64,000 nucleotides of DNA, taken from positions 1,111,208 to 1,175,207 of the forward strand of contig NZ_JARYGZ010000001.1 of the NCBI RefSeq assembly GCF_029906645.1. The letters are read 5' to 3'. Below the pieces are notes generated by a model, which ran no database searches, was not told the origin of the DNA, and worked only from the letters and a program-made list of their open reading frames with translations. Position numbers and translations under genes: made by a program. Shown here in pieces: positions 1-8,301 of the stretch. The DNA is from Sphingomonas oryzagri (lineage in GTDB: Bacteria; Pseudomonadota; Alphaproteobacteria; Sphingomonadales; Sphingomonadaceae). Position 1 is the first letter of the stretch. The number at the start of each line of letters is the position of its first letter.

Positions 1-221
1 ATACACTTTCCGACATCTCTCAACCCGCCGCCCATCCCGAGACGCCATGCGGCCTGATCGCGGACATGATCATCGAGAGCGGGGTCGGCCGCGTGCCTAT
101 AGTCGACCGCGAATCCGGACGCGTGGTCGGCTTGCTTTCGAGGCAGGACCTGCTCAAGGCACGGAGTACGCACCGTAAGGCCGAAAGCGATCGGTCCCGC
201 TACGAATGGCGGTCGAGCTGA
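1..221 (+). CDS. C-terminal end of a CBS-domain protein (partial)
   Basis: The gene enters from the left edge and ends at TGA 219-221. The visible 70 or so residues contain a CBS motif half (a GVGRVPIVD strand followed by GRVVGLLSRQDLL), then a charged tail. CBS pairs of this kind bind adenine nucleotides and often close chloride channels of the ClC family or IMPDH-like proteins; which protein this is cannot be told because the main domain lies outside the window. A chloride channel is the likeliest guess from the helix ending in SRQDLLKAR. Confidence 0.7.
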   Translation, partial: TLSDISQPAAHPETPCGLIADMIIESGVGRVPIVDRESGRVVGLLSRQDLLKARSTHRKAESDRSRYEWRSS

Positions 222-574
222 CAGACATGCTCGACATACTCGGCAACTGTCTGGCCCAGGTGTTCGGAGGAATGGCCGTGGCCGCGTTCTTGGCCTGGTC
301 GTCGTGGCAGGTCTTCAAGCTGCTTCGCCGGCCCGCCCTTGGCCCCTGGATCGCGATGCTGTCCCTGCTCGCAATTCCTGGCGCCGCCCGACGCCCGCTC
401 GTCCAGATGGTGATTCTGTTCCTCGCCATCGCCGCGCTCACGCTGATCCCCGTCGGCAGAGCCTGGAGAGAGCAGGATCGGCTGCGTCGCATGCTCCGAA
501 GACTTGCTAAGAGCGGCATCACGGGTAGGCCGGCAACTGCGAAGACCTCGGATCAGAGCGTCCCGATGAGCTGA
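206..574 (+). CDS. Small hypothetical membrane protein
   Basis: A 122-residue reading frame overlapping the end of the CBS gene by 16 bp; an alternative start is ATG 227. It has two or three hydrophobic stretches (about residues 15-35, 45-60 and 67-85) and a basic C-terminal tail rich in Arg. No family is recognised. The 3' end overlaps the convergent MarR gene by 22 bp. It may be a small inner-membrane companion of the upstream channel-like gene, but that rests on position alone. Confidence 0.4.
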   Translation: MAVELTDMLDILGNCLAQVFGGMAVAAFLAWSSWQVFKLLRRPALGPWIAMLSLLAIPGAARRPLVQMVILFLAIAALTLIPVGRAWREQDRLRRMLRRLAKSGITGRPATAKTSDQSVPMS

Positions 575-951
575 GTTAGCAACGGGCGAATTCGCCGAAG
601 CTCTTCGCGATGCACCCGAGACAATGAGGCAAGAAGGGCACTGCCCTCTGTGGTCAGTTCGATAGGCACCTGTCGCTTGTCCGATGTGCCTGTACGGCGG
701 CGGACCAGCCCCAATTTCACCAGCCGATCGACATGCTCGCTTGCGCTATGCGGTTTCAGCAGGAGCCGTTCGGCCAGCTCACCGACCAGCATCGCCCCAC
801 CTGAAGCGCGGATCGCCAGCAGGGCTTGATGCTGCTGAGGCGTAACGCCCGACGAGGAGGCAGCCTGCTCGCTGAAATGCAGGAAACGGCGCAGTTCGTG
901 CCGAATGCTCGCCAAAGCCTCGTAATGCGCGTCGCTCAGATCTTCGTCCAT
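553..951 (-). CDS. MarR-family transcriptional regulator
   Basis: A 132-residue protein of normal MarR length. The winged helix is clear in the middle: LVGELAERLLLKPHSASEHV forms the helix-turn-helix and RRRTGTSDKRQVPIELT is the wing with the usual DxR pattern. MarR proteins bind short palindromes as dimers and are usually released by small aromatic or oxidant ligands. It is divergent from the ArsB-like gene, with about 390 bp between them, so that permease is a possible target. No operator was recognised. Confidence 0.9.
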   Translation of the reverse strand: MDEDLSDAHYEALASIRHELRRFLHFSEQAASSSGVTPQQHQALLAIRASGGAMLVGELAERLLLKPHSASEHVDRLVKLGLVRRRTGTSDKRQVPIELTTEGSALLASLSRVHREELRRIRPLLTQLIGTL

Positions 952-1340
952 TCCTGCCTTCTACGGACGCCGCGCCAAAGATGCATCTCCATCGATCCCT
1001 GCGACAACAGGAACCTGTGCGCGGTCCGATGGCTGACCATCGGCAATTGCGTCAGCCCGCACCCCTTCGCTGCTGGGCACGGCCGACAAGTTCGTGAACA
1101 AGAGCACTCAGATCGTCTCGGCTGATGTCGAGCGCGTCTCCGTAATCGGCAAGGACCTCGTCGAGATCATGTCGAGGTCGTTTGCGGGGACGCGCGCGAT
1201 CAAATCGACGTGCTGGTTCGCGATGCCGAAGCCATTCCCAAGCGCGGCTTATCCGTTGCTCTGGGACGCGACTGTCACGCCATCGGGGCCTGGCCCATTG
1301 CCGGTATCGAGGGTAGCCAGCTTGGCCCCAACAAGAACGG
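952..1340. other. 389-bp spacer with a possible gene remnant
   Basis: The spacer lies between the MarR gene and the ArsB-like gene. A protein-like plus-strand frame runs from just after an in-frame stop near 1111 to TGA 1351-1353 and overlaps the ArsB start. Its translation (for example VLVRDAEAIPKRGLSVALGR) is of good composition but has no clear start and no family I can name. It may be the 3' end of a decayed gene that once preceded the permease. Confidence 0.3.
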
Positions 1341-2600
1341 GTGCGGATGGTGACGGTCGCTGTCGGCGCGACGTGGTTGATTGCGGGACTTTCGACGGCG
1401 GGCGTCATCAGCCGGCCCATGCGCTGGCCCGAATGGATCTGGGCCGTCGCAGGCGCTTTTCTCCTGCTCGGCCTTGGTCTGATGCCGCTCGGCGCGGCAG
1501 CCGGCGCCATCGTTAAGGGATTCGACGTCTATCTGTTCCTGACCGGCATGATGCTGTTGTCGGAGACCGCGCGCGAGAATGGCGTATTCGACTGGGTTGC
1601 CGCCACCGCCGTCAACAGCGCGGGTCAATCGAGCAGCCGGCTCTTCCTGCTGGTCTATGCGACCGGCGTCGTCGTCACTACCTTCATGTCCAACGACGCG
1701 ACCGCGGTGGTGCTGACGCCAGCGGTCTTCGCGGTCGCAAGACAAGCCAAGGCCGAACCGCTGCCCTTGCTTTTCGCCTGCGCGCTGATCGCCAATGCCG
1801 CGAGCTTCGTGCTTCCGATCTCCAACCCAGCCAACCTCGTTCTTTATGGCGGGCACATGCCGCCCCTCGTGCAGTGGATGGGATCGTTTGCACTCCCCTC
1901 CCTTGCCTCGATCATGGTGACATATGCCGTGCTTCGTCTCGTCGAGCGCAAGCGGCTGGCCGGTGATTGCGCCTGCGATGTCGAGCGTCCCCAACTGACC
2001 CCAGGCGGCAAGGCGGCCTTTGCCGCTATCCTGCTGACCGCTCTGGTGCTGCTCGCAACGTCCGCGTTCGACCAGCCGCTCGGCCTACCGACGGCAGCGG
2101 CCGGCATCGCGACCGCGCTCGGTGTTTCGGCGCTCGGCAAGCGCTCCCCGCTGCCGCTGGTCCGCAACGTCTCATGGGGCGTGCTGCCACTGGTCGCAGG
2201 CCTCTTCGTCCTCGTTGAGGCGCTCGATCGGACCGGCGTCATCTTTATGGTGTCCAGCGCCATTCGGAACGCCTCTCAGGACCCGATGAAGGCAGCCGCT
2301 GCCTCAGGCACGATCCTCGCGTTCGTCTCGAACCTGATGAACAACCTGCCCGCTGGTCTCGTTGCCAGCACCGCCGTCGCTCAGGCTGCACCGCCCCGGA
2401 TCGTCACCGATGGCCTGCTGATCGGCGTTGATCTCGGACCCAACCTGTCGGTCACCGGCTCGCTTGCGACCATCCTCTGGCTCCAGGCGATCCGCCGCGA
2501 GGGCGAGGACGTGACGTTCCTCGCCTTTCTCAAGGTCGGAGCGATCGCCATGCCGCTGGCCCTCCTGGCGGCCTTGGGCACTCGCCTGCTGATCGGATGA
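1341..2600 (+). CDS. arsB: ArsB/NhaD-type efflux permease (arsenite transporter family)
   Basis: A protein of 417-419 residues (GTG 1341 or ATG 1347; an in-frame TAG at 1314-1316 excludes a longer form). It has 10-12 hydrophobic helices and the conserved ion-transporter segments TFMSNDATAVVLTPAV, ANAASFVLPISNPANLVLYG and FVSNLMNNLPAGL, which match the half-helix hairpins of ArsB. ArsB extrudes arsenite or antimonite using the proton gradient, alone or with ArsA. No arsR, arsC or arsA lies beside it, so the substrate is inferred from family only. A divergent MarR gene may regulate it. Confidence 0.85.
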   Translation: MRMVTVAVGATWLIAGLSTAGVISRPMRWPEWIWAVAGAFLLLGLGLMPLGAAAGAIVKGFDVYLFLTGMMLLSETARENGVFDWVAATAVNSAGQSSSRLFLLVYATGVVVTTFMSNDATAVVLTPAVFAVARQAKAEPLPLLFACALIANAASFVLPISNPANLVLYGGHMPPLVQWMGSFALPSLASIMVTYAVLRLVERKRLAGDCACDVERPQLTPGGKAAFAAILLTALVLLATSAFDQPLGLPTAAAGIATALGVSALGKRSPLPLVRNVSWGVLPLVAGLFVLVEALDRTGVIFMVSSAIRNASQDPMKAAAASGTILAFVSNLMNNLPAGLVASTAVAQAAPPRIVTDGLLIGVDLGPNLSVTGSLATILWLQAIRREGEDVTFLAFLKVGAIAMPLALLAALGTRLLIG

Positions 2601-2903
2601 GTGAGGCGCCTGATTACCTCAGCGGTAGGCTAGCGATTGAGCGTGAACGTCTTGGCGAAGACGCTCAAAAGCCTGCTGATGAGTGCGGAAGGCCTGCAAA
2701 ATCCAGGAACGCGTGTTGATCGCTTTGCGACCGGCTCCGGCTCGCCCCTACCGCACCAAGCCTGGAGCATTGCTTCACCCTCAGCACGTTCGATTTCCCG
2801 CCAAATGTCGTGACCGACCGCTCGATCCTCATGCATATTCGATCCCACCCTGCTCCAACCACTATCTCACGGATGCATTAAATTGCTGTGACAATTCCGG
2901 TAT
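2601..2903. other. Intergenic spacer, no gene supported
   Basis: The 303-bp stretch between the ArsB-like gene and the next minus-strand gene has only short frames with poor composition; one minus frame contains a protein-like DIWREIERAEGEAMLQAW stretch but no family. Towards its right end is an AT-rich patch with the inverted pairs ATTAAAT (2877-2883)/ATTTAAT (2902-2908) and AATTG/CAATT inside it. It sits at the stop codon of the following gene and may be a weak terminator. Confidence 0.3.
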
Positions 2904-3317
2904 TTAATTGCGCCCAGATAGCCACTTCTCCGCAAAACCCGCTTCATGGTGCGTTGTGCGATGCTCCCGCGCGAAGGCCTCCGCATCATCTTCCAATTCG
3001 AAAAGCGCGATGGTCCGGTGTTCGGTCCGCCACACTCCACCCGTGGTCCAGCCACGTGAGATGGATAGCTTGATCAGCGCACACCCTATGATCACTGCTG
3101 ACAGCTTGCCGAACGGCTCGTTTTCGCGCTCGATTTCCACTGTTGGGTGCTGGTCGTCGCTGTAGTAGATGCGGTGCAGAGGCTTCTGAAGTGCCACGGC
3201 AAAATCGTAAGCGATGATCGCCGGAGCGGCGAACAAGCGATCTTCGAAGACGTATTTGGAATCTCGGTCACGATGAGCTTCGGCGATCATCGAGATATGG
3301 AGCGGATAGTCCCCCAC
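2904..3317 (-). CDS. Hypothetical protein (137 aa)
   Basis: No family is recognised. The frame opens further upstream, but the extra N-terminus is low-quality; I chose GTG 3317, which has an AAGGG site 7 bases ahead, over the inner ATG 3290. The body has mixed alpha/beta character with an EDRLFAAPAIIAYDFAVAL core and an acidic-then-basic C-terminus (FELEDDAEAFAREHRT). No signal peptide or membrane segment is seen. It appears to be a single-gene unit. Confidence 0.55.
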   Translation of the reverse strand: MGDYPLHISMIAEAHRDRDSKYVFEDRLFAAPAIIAYDFAVALQKPLHRIYYSDDQHPTVEIERENEPFGKLSAVIIGCALIKLSISRGWTTGGVWRTEHRTIALFELEDDAEAFAREHRTTHHEAGFAEKWLSGRN

Positions 3318-3448
3318 GCTGAAACCCTTGCATTCTGTCCTTGGGCAACAATGCGCGCGAGGGCGTGTTGGGTCCGTGACCCTCGCTTGTAAAACTGGCA
3401 CCGGCGATTCGCTAAGGGCGCCGGGCAGTGTCCAGCGCCCCAAGACGG

Positions 3449-3685
3449 CTATTGCGGGTTAGTCGTGGTCGTCGCCGTCTTGGTGTGAACCATCGTCCCA
3501 TGCGGCGTCTTTATGATCGTACGATGGGTGTAGTGCGTGACCTGCTTGTGCCGCTTTCCATCATTGTGTGTGGTCGTTTGGACCGCCAACTTCTGGTGAT
3601 CCACGACGGCTGGCGGCGTCCCTTGGGCAAATGCCGCTGAACCAACTCCGATCAGGGCCAAAAGGCCCAGAGTTTCCTTTTTCAT
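3449..3685 (-). CDS. Small secreted Thr/His-rich protein
   Basis: The ATG at 3685 follows a clear AGGAG site and begins a classic Sec signal peptide, MKKETLGLLALIGVGSAAFA, probably cut after Ala-20 or nearby. The mature part of about 58 residues is hydrophilic and rich in Thr, His and Lys (TTTHNDGKRHKQVTHYTH), with a Thr run near the end. That could suit metal binding or a periplasmic role, but this is inference. No family is recognised. Confidence 0.7.
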   Translation of the reverse strand: MKKETLGLLALIGVGSAAFAQGTPPAVVDHQKLAVQTTTHNDGKRHKQVTHYTHRTIIKTPHGTMVHTKTATTTTNPQ

Positions 3686-4194
3686 ACCTTGCTCCTCTCT
3701 CGCGCACACGTGGTCGACCCACCCCTCCACCCCGACGGCCGGTTAGGGTTGCCGGTTTCGGACGCCGCCATCAGCGGAAGATTTCACCGTCCTCGAACGC
3801 GTACCTCATCTCGCCGAATACCGCCCGCGTAGCTCGACATACGCATCAAGTGGTCGTTGAGATCCGCTGATCTGTCTAACTGGAAGCGGCAGGTTCCGAG
3901 AGCACGCAACGAGTAGACCACCGGCAATTGGGAACAGTCATATTCGACGCGGCGACTGGCATTATACGCGTTGCCCGCGCGAGAGGCACATGAGGAGAAT
4001 GTAACGCAACCGTCGCGGCACAGCGCGGTTTCACCAAGATGGACCGCTTCTCAGCGCCGTCATTCAAGGCCTTGCAAGCCAAGATAGCTCGACGCCGAGA
4101 CCACCGCAAAACTGGAGCACAGCGACGACAGGTCCGATCGCGACATGGACGGATCGCTCCGGCGCAGATGATTTTCAGGAAGGGAGCCTTTGCA
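3686..4194. other. Intergenic region without a supported gene
   Basis: About 510 bp separate the secreted small protein from the SDR gene. It must hold the promoters of both divergent genes. A long plus-strand frame runs through the right half into the SDR gene, but its N-terminal part is Arg-rich and unlike the family. I saw no repeat, RNA gene or convincing sigma-70 or EcfG promoter. Confidence 0.35.
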
Positions 4195-4962
4195 GTGACC
4201 CAGCGTGTCATCGTCGTAACGGGCGCGGAATCTGGCATCGGAGCAGCCTGCGCGGCCGGTTTCGGCGCGCTGGGAGATCGAGTCGCGGTGCTCTACTTTT
4301 CCGATTGTGATGGCGCGGACCGGAGCGTCCGGGCCATCGAGGAAGGCGGTGGCGAGGGCCTCGCCGTTCAATGCCACGTGCAGGACGAGGGCTCGGTCGA
4401 TGCGGCGTTCGCCGAGATCGCGAAGCATTGGGGTGAGCCCGACGTGCTGGTCAATTCGGCTGGCCTCAACATGAGCGGCGTCGAGGTTCGCGACATGTCC
4501 CTTGCCCAATGGCAGAGGTTGCTGGACACCGACCTGACCGGAGCTTTCCTCACATCGCGCCGCTTTCTGCGGACACGCGGCGAGAAAGCCGGACCGGCCG
4601 CCATCATCCACATTTCGTCGATCCACGCTTACACCGTCCGCGCCGGAGGTGCTGACTATTGTGCCGCGAAGGGCGGCCTGTCCAACCTGGTCGAGACCCT
4701 CGCGATCGAGGAAGCCGGACGCGCCATTCGCGTCAACGCTATCGAGCCGGGCATGATCCTGACGCCGATGAACGAGCGCGCCGAGGACGATCCCGCCTAT
4801 CGGCGCACGCTTGAGCACAACATCCCGCTCGGACGGGCCGGCGATCCGTCCGAGGTTGCCAATCTCGCGGTCTTTCTTGCCTCCGACAAGGCTCGATATA
4901 TTACCGGCGCCCGGATCGTGATCGACGGCGGCCTGTCGCTGATGCAGGCACTCGGCGCATGA
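4195..4962 (+). CDS. SDR-family oxidoreductase
   Basis: A classical short-chain dehydrogenase of 255 residues. GTG 4195 was chosen because a GGAAGGGAG site precedes it and the Rossmann motif TGAESGIG then falls at residues 9-16, as normal. The NSAG motif, the catalytic Ser of the HISSIHAY strand and the Y155-x3-K159 pair are all present, and the C-terminus ends in the usual ITGARIVIDGGLS. It reduces or oxidises a hydroxyl/carbonyl group with NAD(P)H. Its stop overlaps the next start (ATGA), and the next gene is a GH130-like enzyme, so a sugar-derived substrate is likely. Confidence 0.9.
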   Translation: MTQRVIVVTGAESGIGAACAAGFGALGDRVAVLYFSDCDGADRSVRAIEEGGGEGLAVQCHVQDEGSVDAAFAEIAKHWGEPDVLVNSAGLNMSGVEVRDMSLAQWQRLLDTDLTGAFLTSRRFLRTRGEKAGPAAIIHISSIHAYTVRAGGADYCAAKGGLSNLVETLAIEEAGRAIRVNAIEPGMILTPMNERAEDDPAYRRTLEHNIPLGRAGDPSEVANLAVFLASDKARYITGARIVIDGGLSLMQALGA

Positions 4963-5924
4963 TCGCTGATCCTGCAGCGCCGCCGATCGACGATGCCCAC
5001 GTCAAGGACAGGGTGAGCCCGCGGCACATCAGGCTCGATTTCAACGTCGAACTGATCGAGGACGTGCGGATGGAAGGACCGGCGGCGCTCATGGAGCGCG
5101 ATTGGATGAGCCCTTATGTCTGGCTCGACGCCGATGGCCGCTATGGCTTCATGGTCCGGGCCGTGCCGAAGCCGGGCGCGCCGCGTTCGGACACGGGGAT
5201 GGTCTGGACCGGATGGAGCGGCGACGGAAGAAACTTTACCATGCTCGACGCTCCATCGATCGTTCCCGGCCCCGACGCCTTCGATGCCGGCGGCGTCGAG
5301 GATCCCACCGTCGTGCAGCGCGAGGACGGCTCGTATCTCGTCTATTACACCGGAGTTCTGGCCGATCAGGCGCATGGCGAACTTTGCTATGCGTCCGGCC
5401 CGTCGCTCGATCGCCTGCACAAGCGGGGCGTGGTGCTCGCATCGACCAAATCGGAGGGCAACACCAAGGAAGCGACGATCGAACGGACGGCAGACAGCCA
5501 ATGGCGGCTCTTCTACGAATATGCTGCGGACAACGCGTCTCGCATCGGGCTCGCTCTCGGCGCCGACTGCGCCGGCCCCTGGATCGAGCAGCCGACCCCG
5601 TTCATGCCGCGCGAGCAAAGCTGGGACGATTGGCATCTATCCACCGGACCAATGCTAACGGACGATCCCGACATCCCGGTCATGTTCTACAACGGGGCAA
5701 CCCGCGATGCCCGCTGGCGGATCGGCTGGATCGCCTTCGATCGCGACTGCCGCACCGTTCTCGATCGCTGCATCCAGCCGTTGATCACGCCCCCGCCGGT
5801 CGATGACCGCACCGCCACCGACATCGCATTCGCGGCTTCCGTCATAGTCCGCGAGCACGCGATCTGGCTGTATTATTCACTTGAGGATCGCCGCCTGGCG
5901 CGTGCCCGGATCCGTCGTAGCTGA
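4959..5924 (+). CDS. GH130-like glycosidase/phosphorylase
   Basis: A 321-residue five-bladed beta-propeller type protein. Family features are the GGVEDPTVV and LVYYTG blades, repeated W/Y-rich strands, and late motifs STGPML and PVMFYNGA. GH130 enzymes mostly phosphorolyse beta-1,2- or beta-1,4-mannosides, though many relatives are hydrolases. There is no signal peptide, so it is cytoplasmic. It is translationally coupled to the upstream SDR gene by an ATGA overlap, suggesting a two-step handling of one sugar or polyol. The exact activity cannot be told; GH43-type relatives look similar at this level. Confidence 0.75.
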   Translation: MIADPAAPPIDDAHVKDRVSPRHIRLDFNVELIEDVRMEGPAALMERDWMSPYVWLDADGRYGFMVRAVPKPGAPRSDTGMVWTGWSGDGRNFTMLDAPSIVPGPDAFDAGGVEDPTVVQREDGSYLVYYTGVLADQAHGELCYASGPSLDRLHKRGVVLASTKSEGNTKEATIERTADSQWRLFYEYAADNASRIGLALGADCAGPWIEQPTPFMPREQSWDDWHLSTGPMLTDDPDIPVMFYNGATRDARWRIGWIAFDRDCRTVLDRCIQPLITPPPVDDRTATDIAFAASVIVREHAIWLYYSLEDRRLARARIRRS

Positions 5925-5964
5925 CCGTACCTCCTACCAGCGCCAAAATTCGAACGGCGGCTAT

Positions 5965-5977
5965 TTGATCCGATCAA
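5965..5977. promoter_or_regulatory. 13-bp perfect palindrome TTGATC-C-GATCAA
   Basis: This AT-rich palindrome sits in the spacer between the GH130-like gene and the putative lipoprotein. It resembles a Crp/Fnr-type box (TTGAT-N4-ATCAA) but with three, not four, central bases, so recognition by such a regulator is doubtful. Confidence 0.3.
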
Positions 5978-6133
5978 TAATTTTGCGAAATGCAAGAATC
6001 GGCGACCTTCCAGACAACATCGCAATCCATATTTCTGCGGCTAACCCACCGGCAAATCAGAGCAATCCGGTGGATTAAGCTGTCTGCTCTGCTATGCTCG
6101 ACCTCGTCCCGTCCTCAAGCTGATGAGATCGCT

Positions 6134-6502
6134 GTGCGCGTCACTCTCGCAATCCTAATGGGTTGCGCGGCCTCTGGCTGTTCCGCCTCGGTCCCCGGTC
6201 CGGCAACGCCGGTGGGATTGACTTGCACGGCGTCCAACGGAGCGGTCGTGCGGCTCAATCTCGATCTGGCCGGCCGTACGTTTCAGAAGGAGGGGTTTCC
6301 CCGTCTCCCGATCGCGTCCTTGAGCCGTCGCCAGATCGTGCTGATGCGCGCCGAAACGGCCGGCTTCACGGTGACTGCGTCGATCGACCGTGCCGCGATG
6401 GACTACGTTGCCTTGTCTGAAGACCGTAAGTCTCGTGCCCGAACGGAAACGCGCTACGCATGCGCCGCCGGCCCGGCTTTCGAGGTCGCCAGCAGGCCAT
6501 GA
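6134..6502 (+). CDS. Putative small lipoprotein
   Basis: A 122-residue frame starting at GTG 6134; a longer upstream opening lacks coding character. The N-terminus is a short basic and hydrophobic stretch ending in a lipobox-like MGCAASGC, so export with lipid attachment is likely. The remainder contains beta-type strands and three Cys residues. No family is recognised. A 13-bp palindrome lies about 160 bp upstream (see 5965-5977). Confidence 0.45.
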   Translation: MRVTLAILMGCAASGCSASVPGPATPVGLTCTASNGAVVRLNLDLAGRTFQKEGFPRLPIASLSRRQIVLMRAETAGFTVTASIDRAAMDYVALSEDRKSRARTETRYACAAGPAFEVASRP

Positions 6503-6511
6503 CGCAAGCGA

Positions 6512-6694
6512 TCAGACCTGCGGAGGACCGCCGCGCTCCAGATTGCTGAAGACAAGCCTCTGCGCACACCAAAGCTCAAAGGCGCCGCCCTCCGAATGGG
6601 CCGCCTTGCCCAATTCGATTGCTTCGCCGTCGTCGGAAGCCTCGAGATCGGTCCCGAGCTTGATCGTACCCCGCGCTTTATCCAGCGTGTACAT
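6512..6694 (-). CDS. Small conserved-looking hypothetical protein (60 aa)
   Basis: The protein begins MYTLDKARGTIKLGTDLEAS and continues with an acidic helix, DDGEAIELGKAA, then a short strand with a conserved-looking W-C pair. Longer starts at 6706 and 6724 are possible. Its style matches the short sphingomonad proteins of unknown function that start with a strand naming the substrate-like 'Y-x-L-D' pattern. No function is assigned. It is isolated and convergent with the putative lipoprotein. Confidence 0.5.
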   Translation of the reverse strand: MYTLDKARGTIKLGTDLEASDDGEAIELGKAAHSEGGAFELWCAQRLVFSNLERGGPPQV

Positions 6695-6724
6695 ACGGTA
6701 GTGCACTATCCGTGTCCCCCACAT

Positions 6725-7070
6725 TTTCGACGAAATCTACTCGGGACAGCGGGAAACGCGCATTGTTCTAAATCAGCTTCAGCGACACTGTCTAAGCCAA
6801 CCTTACCGGGAGTCCCCGGGCCTAGCCTGCCTCGATGGGGATCCGGAACTGGGTTCGTTGTGCTAAGAGGCGAAGTGCGCGCTTCTTCCATGACGTCCTC
6901 ACCTCACCTTCGAGCAATCATCGATGAAGTACCTTCGTTTCGTCGGCTGCGGTTCTCGCGCCAAGATTAATCCCGCTTAGCACGATTGTCGTACCCCCTC
7001 GGATTTCTTGGGGAACGCTGAGGGGCAGTTAGGGTTCTGGCGTCGGCAATCGAGAGGAAGGAAATCGTCC
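6725..7070. other. Intergenic region upstream of the ClpP-like gene
   Basis: This 346-bp spacer has no supported gene. It holds the promoter of the ClpP-like gene, including the EcfG-type candidate at 7012-7036. The rest shows nothing I recognise. Confidence 0.4.
7012..7036 (+). promoter_or_regulatory. Candidate EcfG (general stress sigma) promoter
   Basis: GGAAC at 7012-7016 and GTT at 7034-7036 are separated by 17 bases, fitting the GGAAC-N16/17-cGTT pattern of alphaproteobacterial EcfG promoters. It lies 35 bp before the GTG start of the ClpP-like gene. The match is short and could be chance; no transcription data were available. Confidence 0.4.
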
Positions 7071-7640
7071 GTGAGTTCAAACCTGCTGTCGGCCGCCGAT
7101 TTCAGCGCTCCGTCCATCCTCCTGCATGGCGGGGTGGACTACCAGATGTATCAGAGTTTCCGGGATCAGTTGGTGATCGCGCCGACAGAGGGGTTGGTCA
7201 CCGTGGAGCTTTCGACCTTGGGGGGCGACCCCGAGGTGGCGCGCATGATGGGTGAGGACATCCGCTTCCATTCGGAGACCGAGCCTCAGCGCCGCTTCGT
7301 CTTCCTCGGGAAAGCGGCGATCTACTCGGCGGGCACGACCTTCATGAGCTTCTTCGCCCGGGAGAACCGCTACCTCACCCGCGGAACGCGCCTGATGATC
7401 CACGAGCGCCTGCTCACCAAGACCATTCAGATATCCGGCCCCCTCACCACCTGCATTCCTGCCTTTAAGGCGACGCTGAACGAGATCGAGGCATCGATAG
7501 CCATTCAGAACGAGGGTTTCGCGAACCTCGTTCATGGCTCGAAGGTGGCGTTGGATGAGGTAACGCGGCGCGCACCGGAGAACTGGTACGTCGAGGCGAA
7601 CGAGGCGCTCGAACTCGGCCTGATCGAGGGGATCCTCTGA
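7071..7640 (+). CDS. Orphan ClpP-like serine protease
   Basis: A 189-residue ClpP/crotonase-fold protein. GTG 7071 follows an AGGAAGGA site; a longer opening to 7008 has a basic, unlikely N-terminus. The strand FVFLGKAAIYSAG carries the probable nucleophile Ser, and RLMIHERLL carries the ClpP-type His. The Asp of the triad cannot be placed with certainty. It has no clpX or clpA beside it and differs from the housekeeping ClpP, so it may act as a stress-specific or specialised protease or even a non-proteolytic relative. Confidence 0.7.
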   Translation: MSSNLLSAADFSAPSILLHGGVDYQMYQSFRDQLVIAPTEGLVTVELSTLGGDPEVARMMGEDIRFHSETEPQRRFVFLGKAAIYSAGTTFMSFFARENRYLTRGTRLMIHERLLTKTIQISGPLTTCIPAFKATLNEIEASIAIQNEGFANLVHGSKVALDEVTRRAPENWYVEANEALELGLIEGIL

Positions 7641-7676
7641 TCGGACTCTCGGAAGGGTTGCGCCTGGCGCGCCGCC

Positions 7677-7695
7677 CGGCGGCATCAGGCCGCCG
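7677..7695. repeat. GC-rich hairpin at the end of two convergent genes
   Basis: CGGCGGC and GCCGCCG form a perfect 7-bp stem with loop ATCAG. It overlaps the stop codon of the minus-strand gene at 7685 and follows the ClpP-like gene, so it may end transcription from either side, though there is no T run. Confidence 0.35.
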
Positions 7696-8053
7696 ACTTC
7701 AGCCTCGGCGCTGTATTTGACGGCCCACGCACGTCGATGATCTGAAACCAAGACGCCGGCATCCGCTCGCTCCCGTCGTCCAGCCGGATCGGTTCCGGCG
7801 CGGAAAGCGATAGGTCGTCGGCCCCGAGCGCGATGCGACCGCCCCCAAACCAGCGCATCGATACCGCCTTCGCCTTCACGTCTTCCATGATGCGCGCGAC
7901 CGTCTTGGCGCCTAGCGCAAACCCGGGATCACCGAGTTCCAAGAGCGCGTCGTGGTCGAGATCAATAAGCCAGATCGCCACTACGACACGCGCTTACGGC
8001 GTGAGGCCGGAGGTAGGGTCGGGAAGATTGAATTGCTGGATAGCGGTGGCCAT
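7685..8053 (-). pseudogene. Broken copy of a 121-aa hypothetical protein (in-frame TAA)
   Basis: This is a paralogue of the intact gene at 42079-42444; both contain VKAKAVSMRWFGGG and EPIRLDDGSE. Read from ATG 8053, the first 19 codons match the intact protein's start (MATAIQQF against MATALDQF), then codon 20 is TAA, and the frame continues at exactly the same spacing (28 codons before the shared IDLD). It is therefore a point nonsense mutation, not a frameshift. Restart at GTG 7981 would give a 98-residue protein, so partial function is possible. Function of the family is unknown. Confidence 0.7.
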
Positions 8054-8115
8054 CAATGCCGAACGCCGCAGCGAATTATCAGATCCAGCTCATCCGGCGT
8101 TAGCGACGCCTCATT

Positions 8116-8301
8116 TTACCGAAGGTCTCGCAGCGCCTTCAAAGCAAGGCGATAGATTTGCCGGCGTTGCTCGCTGGTCGTCTGCTCCATCTTCGCGCGG
8201 ACTGCATCTTCGGCACGCTCGCCATGTTCTCTCATGGCGTAAGTGGCCTCTTCCTGCGCAAGACGCCTCGTTTTTGCGCTTGCCAGCCAATCGAAAAGCA
8301 T
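8116..8301 (-). CDS. Small helical hypothetical protein (61 aa)
   Basis: From ATG 8301, preceded by a weak AGGGA site, the protein is MLFDWLAS followed by long charged helices with many Arg, Glu and Ala (RRLAQEEATYAMREHGERA). Coiled-coil formation is plausible. No family is recognised; it looks like a small soluble protein made by itself. Confidence 0.5.
   Translation of the reverse strand: MLFDWLASAKTRRLAQEEATYAMREHGERAEDAVRAKMEQTTSEQRRQIYRLALKALRDLR

Noticed and set aside
2601-2640. CTGAT...TCAG near 2610 as a third Crp/Fnr box
   Set aside because: The half-sites do not fit the CTGAT-N4-ATCAG spacing; it is off by a base and lacks the A.
2630-2848. Minus-strand frame containing DIWREIERAEGEAMLQAW
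   Set aside because: Only a short stretch looks protein-like, with no ribosome site and a poor C-terminus; no family is recognised.
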